From contig CAJBVC010000534.1 in NCBI GenBank assembly GCA_903958915.1, forward strand, positions 1-9,101: a DNA stretch of 9,101 bases, given 5' to 3'. Numbering within the stretch: the stretch's first letter is position 1; each line of letters begins with the position of its first letter. The position numbers were made by a program, and so were the translations under genes. A model generated the notes under the pieces. It was not told where the DNA came from. It searched no databases and saw only the letters and a list, made by a program, of their open reading frames with translations. Positions 7,097 through 9,101 of the stretch are shown piece by piece. The stretch comes from an uncultured beta proteobacterium (GTDB lineage Bacteria; Pseudomonadota; Gammaproteobacteria; Burkholderiales; Burkholderiaceae_C).

Positions 7097-7125
7097 GATT
7101 CAAAATTTTCGGGTAACGTTGCGCC

Positions 7126-8046
7126 ATGGATGCACAACAAAAGCTTAGATTATTACTTGACCAGCTTAACACGGTGATCGTGGGCAAAGCCTTACAAATT
7201 CAGGATTGCGTTGCCTGCTTGCTGGCCGGCGGGCACTTGCTGATTGACGACGTTCCCGGCGTTGGCAAGACAACCCTGGCGCACGCCCTGGCGCGCACTT
7301 TCGGCTTGCAGTTTTCCCGGGTTCAATTCACCTCCGACCTCATGCCCAGCGATTTGTCGGGGGTGTCGATTTACGAGCGTGGCAAGGAGGCGTTTGTTTT
7401 TCACCCCGGCCCCATCTTCGCCCAGGTGCTGCTGGCCGACGAAATCAACCGCGCCAGCCCCAAGACGCAGAGCGCTTTGCTCGAGGCCATGGAGGAAAAG
7501 CAGGTCACCATCGAAGGTGAAACTCGGCCCCTGCCCCAGCCATTTTTTGTCATCGCCACGCAAAATCCGCTGGACCAGGTCGGTACCTATGCCTTGCCCG
7601 AGTCGCAGCTCGACCGCTTCCTGATGCGCATTTCCCTGGGCTACCCGGATCGTGTGGCCGAACGTGCCTTGCTGACCGGGCAAGACCGGCGTGATGTGGT
7701 GGAAAAGCTGCCCAGCCTGCTGTCATACGACGAATTGCGGGAACTGCAGGCGCTCGTACTGGCGGTACATGCTGCCGACCCGCTGCTGGACTATGTGCAG
7801 GACCTGATTGCTGCCACCCGTTCTTCCAAGTGGTTTTTGCAGGGACTCAGTCCGCGCGCCGGCATTGCGGTGGTGCGCGCCGCCAAGGCGCAGGCGCTGC
7901 TCAGTGGCCGCAATTACGTCGCCCCGGACGATGTCCAAGCGGTACTGCCGCAAACCATTGCACACCGGCTCATCCCCGTCGGCGACTCCGGCCGCGGCGC
8001 GGTAGAACAAGTGCGCGCCATGCTTCAGGCCATCCCGCTTCCGTGA
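7126..8046 (+). CDS. MoxR-family AAA+ ATPase
   Basis: Predicted 306-residue AAA+ ATPase of the MoxR class, thought to act as a chaperone that remodels or activates partner proteins, usually ones carrying von Willebrand factor A-like domains. Visible motifs are Walker A DVPGVGKTT (42-50), Walker B VLLADEINRA (101-110, with Asp105 and Glu106), sensor 1 IATQNP (143-148), the arginine-finger region LDRF (162-165) and sensor 2 LSPRAG (241-246). Length is typical. The start at ATG 7126 has only a weak purine stretch upstream, but gives the expected short N-terminus before the helix leading to Walker A. Its last codons overlap the DUF58 gene by four bases (GTGA), which implies coupled translation. 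The specific role is unknown; link to envelope or stress functions is by analogy. Confidence 0.95.
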   Translation: MDAQQKLRLLLDQLNTVIVGKALQIQDCVACLLAGGHLLIDDVPGVGKTTLAHALARTFGLQFSRVQFTSDLMPSDLSGVSIYERGKEAFVFHPGPIFAQVLLADEINRASPKTQSALLEAMEEKQVTIEGETRPLPQPFFVIATQNPLDQVGTYALPESQLDRFLMRISLGYPDRVAERALLTGQDRRDVVEKLPSLLSYDELRELQALVLAVHAADPLLDYVQDLIAATRSSKWFLQGLSPRAGIAVVRAAKAQALLSGRNYVAPDDVQAVLPQTIAHRLIPVGDSGRGAVEQVRAMLQAIPLP

Positions 8047-9023
8047 AAACCCCGCAATTTCGTAGGCGGTTTCAGGAATGGTTCCAGTCTCGACTGGCGC
8101 GCAAGGACAGCATCACGCTGACGCAGCGCAATGTGTACATCCTGCCCACTGGACCCGGTTTCATGTTGGGAGTCACGCTGCTGGTGCTACTGGTGGCGTC
8201 CATCAACTACCAGCTCAATCTGGGCTACCTGCTGACCTTCCTCCTGACCGGAAGCGCGGTTGTCGGCATGCATGTCTGTCACGGCACCCTGCGCGGACTT
8301 ACTATGAGTTTGATAGCGCCTGACGCACAATTCGCGGGCGCCAGCGTCCAGATTGGCATCAACCTCGTGAGCACCCGGCGCACCATTCGGCACGGTATTG
8401 GCCTTGCAGTGTTCGGCTCCGGTCACTGGAGCTGGTCGGACGTACCCGCGCAGGGCAGCTGCAGGGTGCAGATTGCTTTTCATGCCGACAAGCGTGGTCT
8501 CAATCCCCTGCCCACACTGACTGCAGAAACCCGTTTTCCCTTGGGCACGTTTCGGGTCTGGACGGTGTGGCGGCCAGCCGCGCAGGTGCTGATCTACCCG
8601 ACACCGGAGCCGCATCCACCACCACTGCCCCACGGCGAGCCGCGGGCCGAGGGTGCAACCAGCCCGCTGCACCATAGCACCGGTGAGTACGACGGTGTGC
8701 GGGCCTACCGAAGGGGGGACCCGCTCAAGACAGTGGTTTGGAAGAAGGCCGCCAAGTCCAACGAACTCGTCAGCCGTGACACCCAGCAGTTGCAGCATTT
8801 GGAACTGTGGCTTGATCTGGCCCACACCGGCTTGGGCGCTGCGCCCGGTGCGACCGGGGACGCATCGCGTCTGGAGCAACAGTTGTCACGCCTGTGCGCC
8901 TGGGTGCTGTTGGCGGAAAAGCTGGGGCTACAGTACGGTCTGCGTCTGGTGGGCGTCGAGGTTCGACCCGGCAGCGGCGAAGTGCATCAGCGCAACTGCC
9001 TGCAAGCCCTGGCACTGGCCTGA
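8043..9023 (+). CDS. DUF58 domain membrane protein
   Basis: Predicted 326-residue inner-membrane protein. Two close transmembrane helices (about 36-53 and 56-78) follow a basic N-terminus, then a beta-rich stretch and the DUF58 hallmark GEYDGVRAYRRGDPLK (214-229) continuing into VVWKKAAKS (231-239) and SRD. DUF58 proteins are predicted partners of MoxR ATPases, and the downstream part has a vWA-like fold. Here the strand that would carry the metal site reads LWLDLAHT (255-262), so the DxSxS metal motif is not intact. The GTG start at 8043 overlaps the ATPase stop as GTGA and places the first helix as in relatives. A longer upstream extension would read inside the ATPase gene and is rejected. 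A TgpA-like gene starts four bases after its stop. Function is unproven. Confidence 0.93.
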   Translation: MKTPQFRRRFQEWFQSRLARKDSITLTQRNVYILPTGPGFMLGVTLLVLLVASINYQLNLGYLLTFLLTGSAVVGMHVCHGTLRGLTMSLIAPDAQFAGASVQIGINLVSTRRTIRHGIGLAVFGSGHWSWSDVPAQGSCRVQIAFHADKRGLNPLPTLTAETRFPLGTFRVWTVWRPAAQVLIYPTPEPHPPPLPHGEPRAEGATSPLHHSTGEYDGVRAYRRGDPLKTVVWKKAAKSNELVSRDTQQLQHLELWLDLAHTGLGAAPGATGDASRLEQQLSRLCAWVLLAEKLGLQYGLRLVGVEVRPGSGEVHQRNCLQALALA

Positions 9024-9027
9024 CCCC

Positions 9028-9101
9028 ATGACCATGCTGGCGACCCTCAAGAATCTGCCGCGTGACGCCCGCGACACGCTGTTCCTGCTGACCGTCATCG
9101 C
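9028..9101 (+). CDS. TgpA-like transglutaminase / DUF3488 membrane protein, N-terminus only
   Basis: Only 24 complete codons are present before the window ends: MTMLATLKNLPRDARDTLFL then LTVI. The LPRDARDTLFLL phrase leading into a hydrophobic helix is what I expect at the start of DUF3488/transglutaminase (TgpA) proteins, which regularly follow moxR and DUF58 genes. Those proteins have several N-terminal membrane helices and a periplasmic transglutaminase-like domain, none of which can be seen here. An ATG two codons further on (9034) is an alternative start. The call rests on this short stretch plus the gene order. Confidence 0.7.
   Translation, partial: MTMLATLKNLPRDARDTLFLLTVI

Noticed and set aside
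5348..7177. Long plus-strand open frame (609 codons) opposite the channel and deacetylase genes
   Set aside because: It spans two well-supported minus-strand genes and their junction, and its product has no recognisable domain.

Overview
The window is about 9.1 kb of ordinary, GC-rich proteobacterial chromosome. It most resembles a beta-proteobacterium of the Burkholderiales, probably Comamonadaceae (a Rhodoferax/Polaromonas/Acidovorax-like organism). The reasons are protein character, the gene neighbourhoods, and an intergenic repeat (a CCCCTTGAGGGG hairpin between GC-rich arms) of a kind I associate with that family. This placement is inference from memory; no search was run. There are no RNA genes, CRISPR arrays, transposases or phage genes, and no gene-free stretch over 300 bases.

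Minus strand, right half to left end. Two overlapping genetic units run leftwards from about 7096. The first is a zinc-dependent histone-deacetylase-family hydrolase (6131-7096) followed 7 bases later by a six- or seven-helix MscS-type mechanosensitive channel (4852-6123). After a 110-base gap holding a promoter with a strongly palindromic operator comes a fatty-acyl oxidation unit: etfB (3992-4741), a 125-base spacer filled by the dispersed repeat, etfA (2934-3866), a perfect intrinsic terminator (2891-2918), a roughly 600-residue acyl-CoA dehydrogenase (1053-2843), and a nitronate monooxygenase-like flavin oxidoreductase (88-1050) whose start lies two bases after the dehydrogenase stop. The dehydrogenase oxidises an acyl-CoA, passes electrons to the EtfAB heterodimer, and ETF passes them to ETF:quinone oxidoreductase, which is not in this window.

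Plus strand, right end. Divergent from the deacetylase gene, with only 29 bases between start codons, is the conserved trio moxR-type AAA+ ATPase (7126-8046), DUF58 membrane protein (8043-9023, four-base GTGA overlap) and the first 24 codons of a TgpA-like transglutaminase/DUF3488 protein (9028 to the window end).

No unmistakably new system is present. The points most worth following are the palindromic operator over the etfB start site, the repeat element lodged between etfB and etfA, the terminator that splits etfBA from its dehydrogenase, and the deacetylase-channel gene pair.
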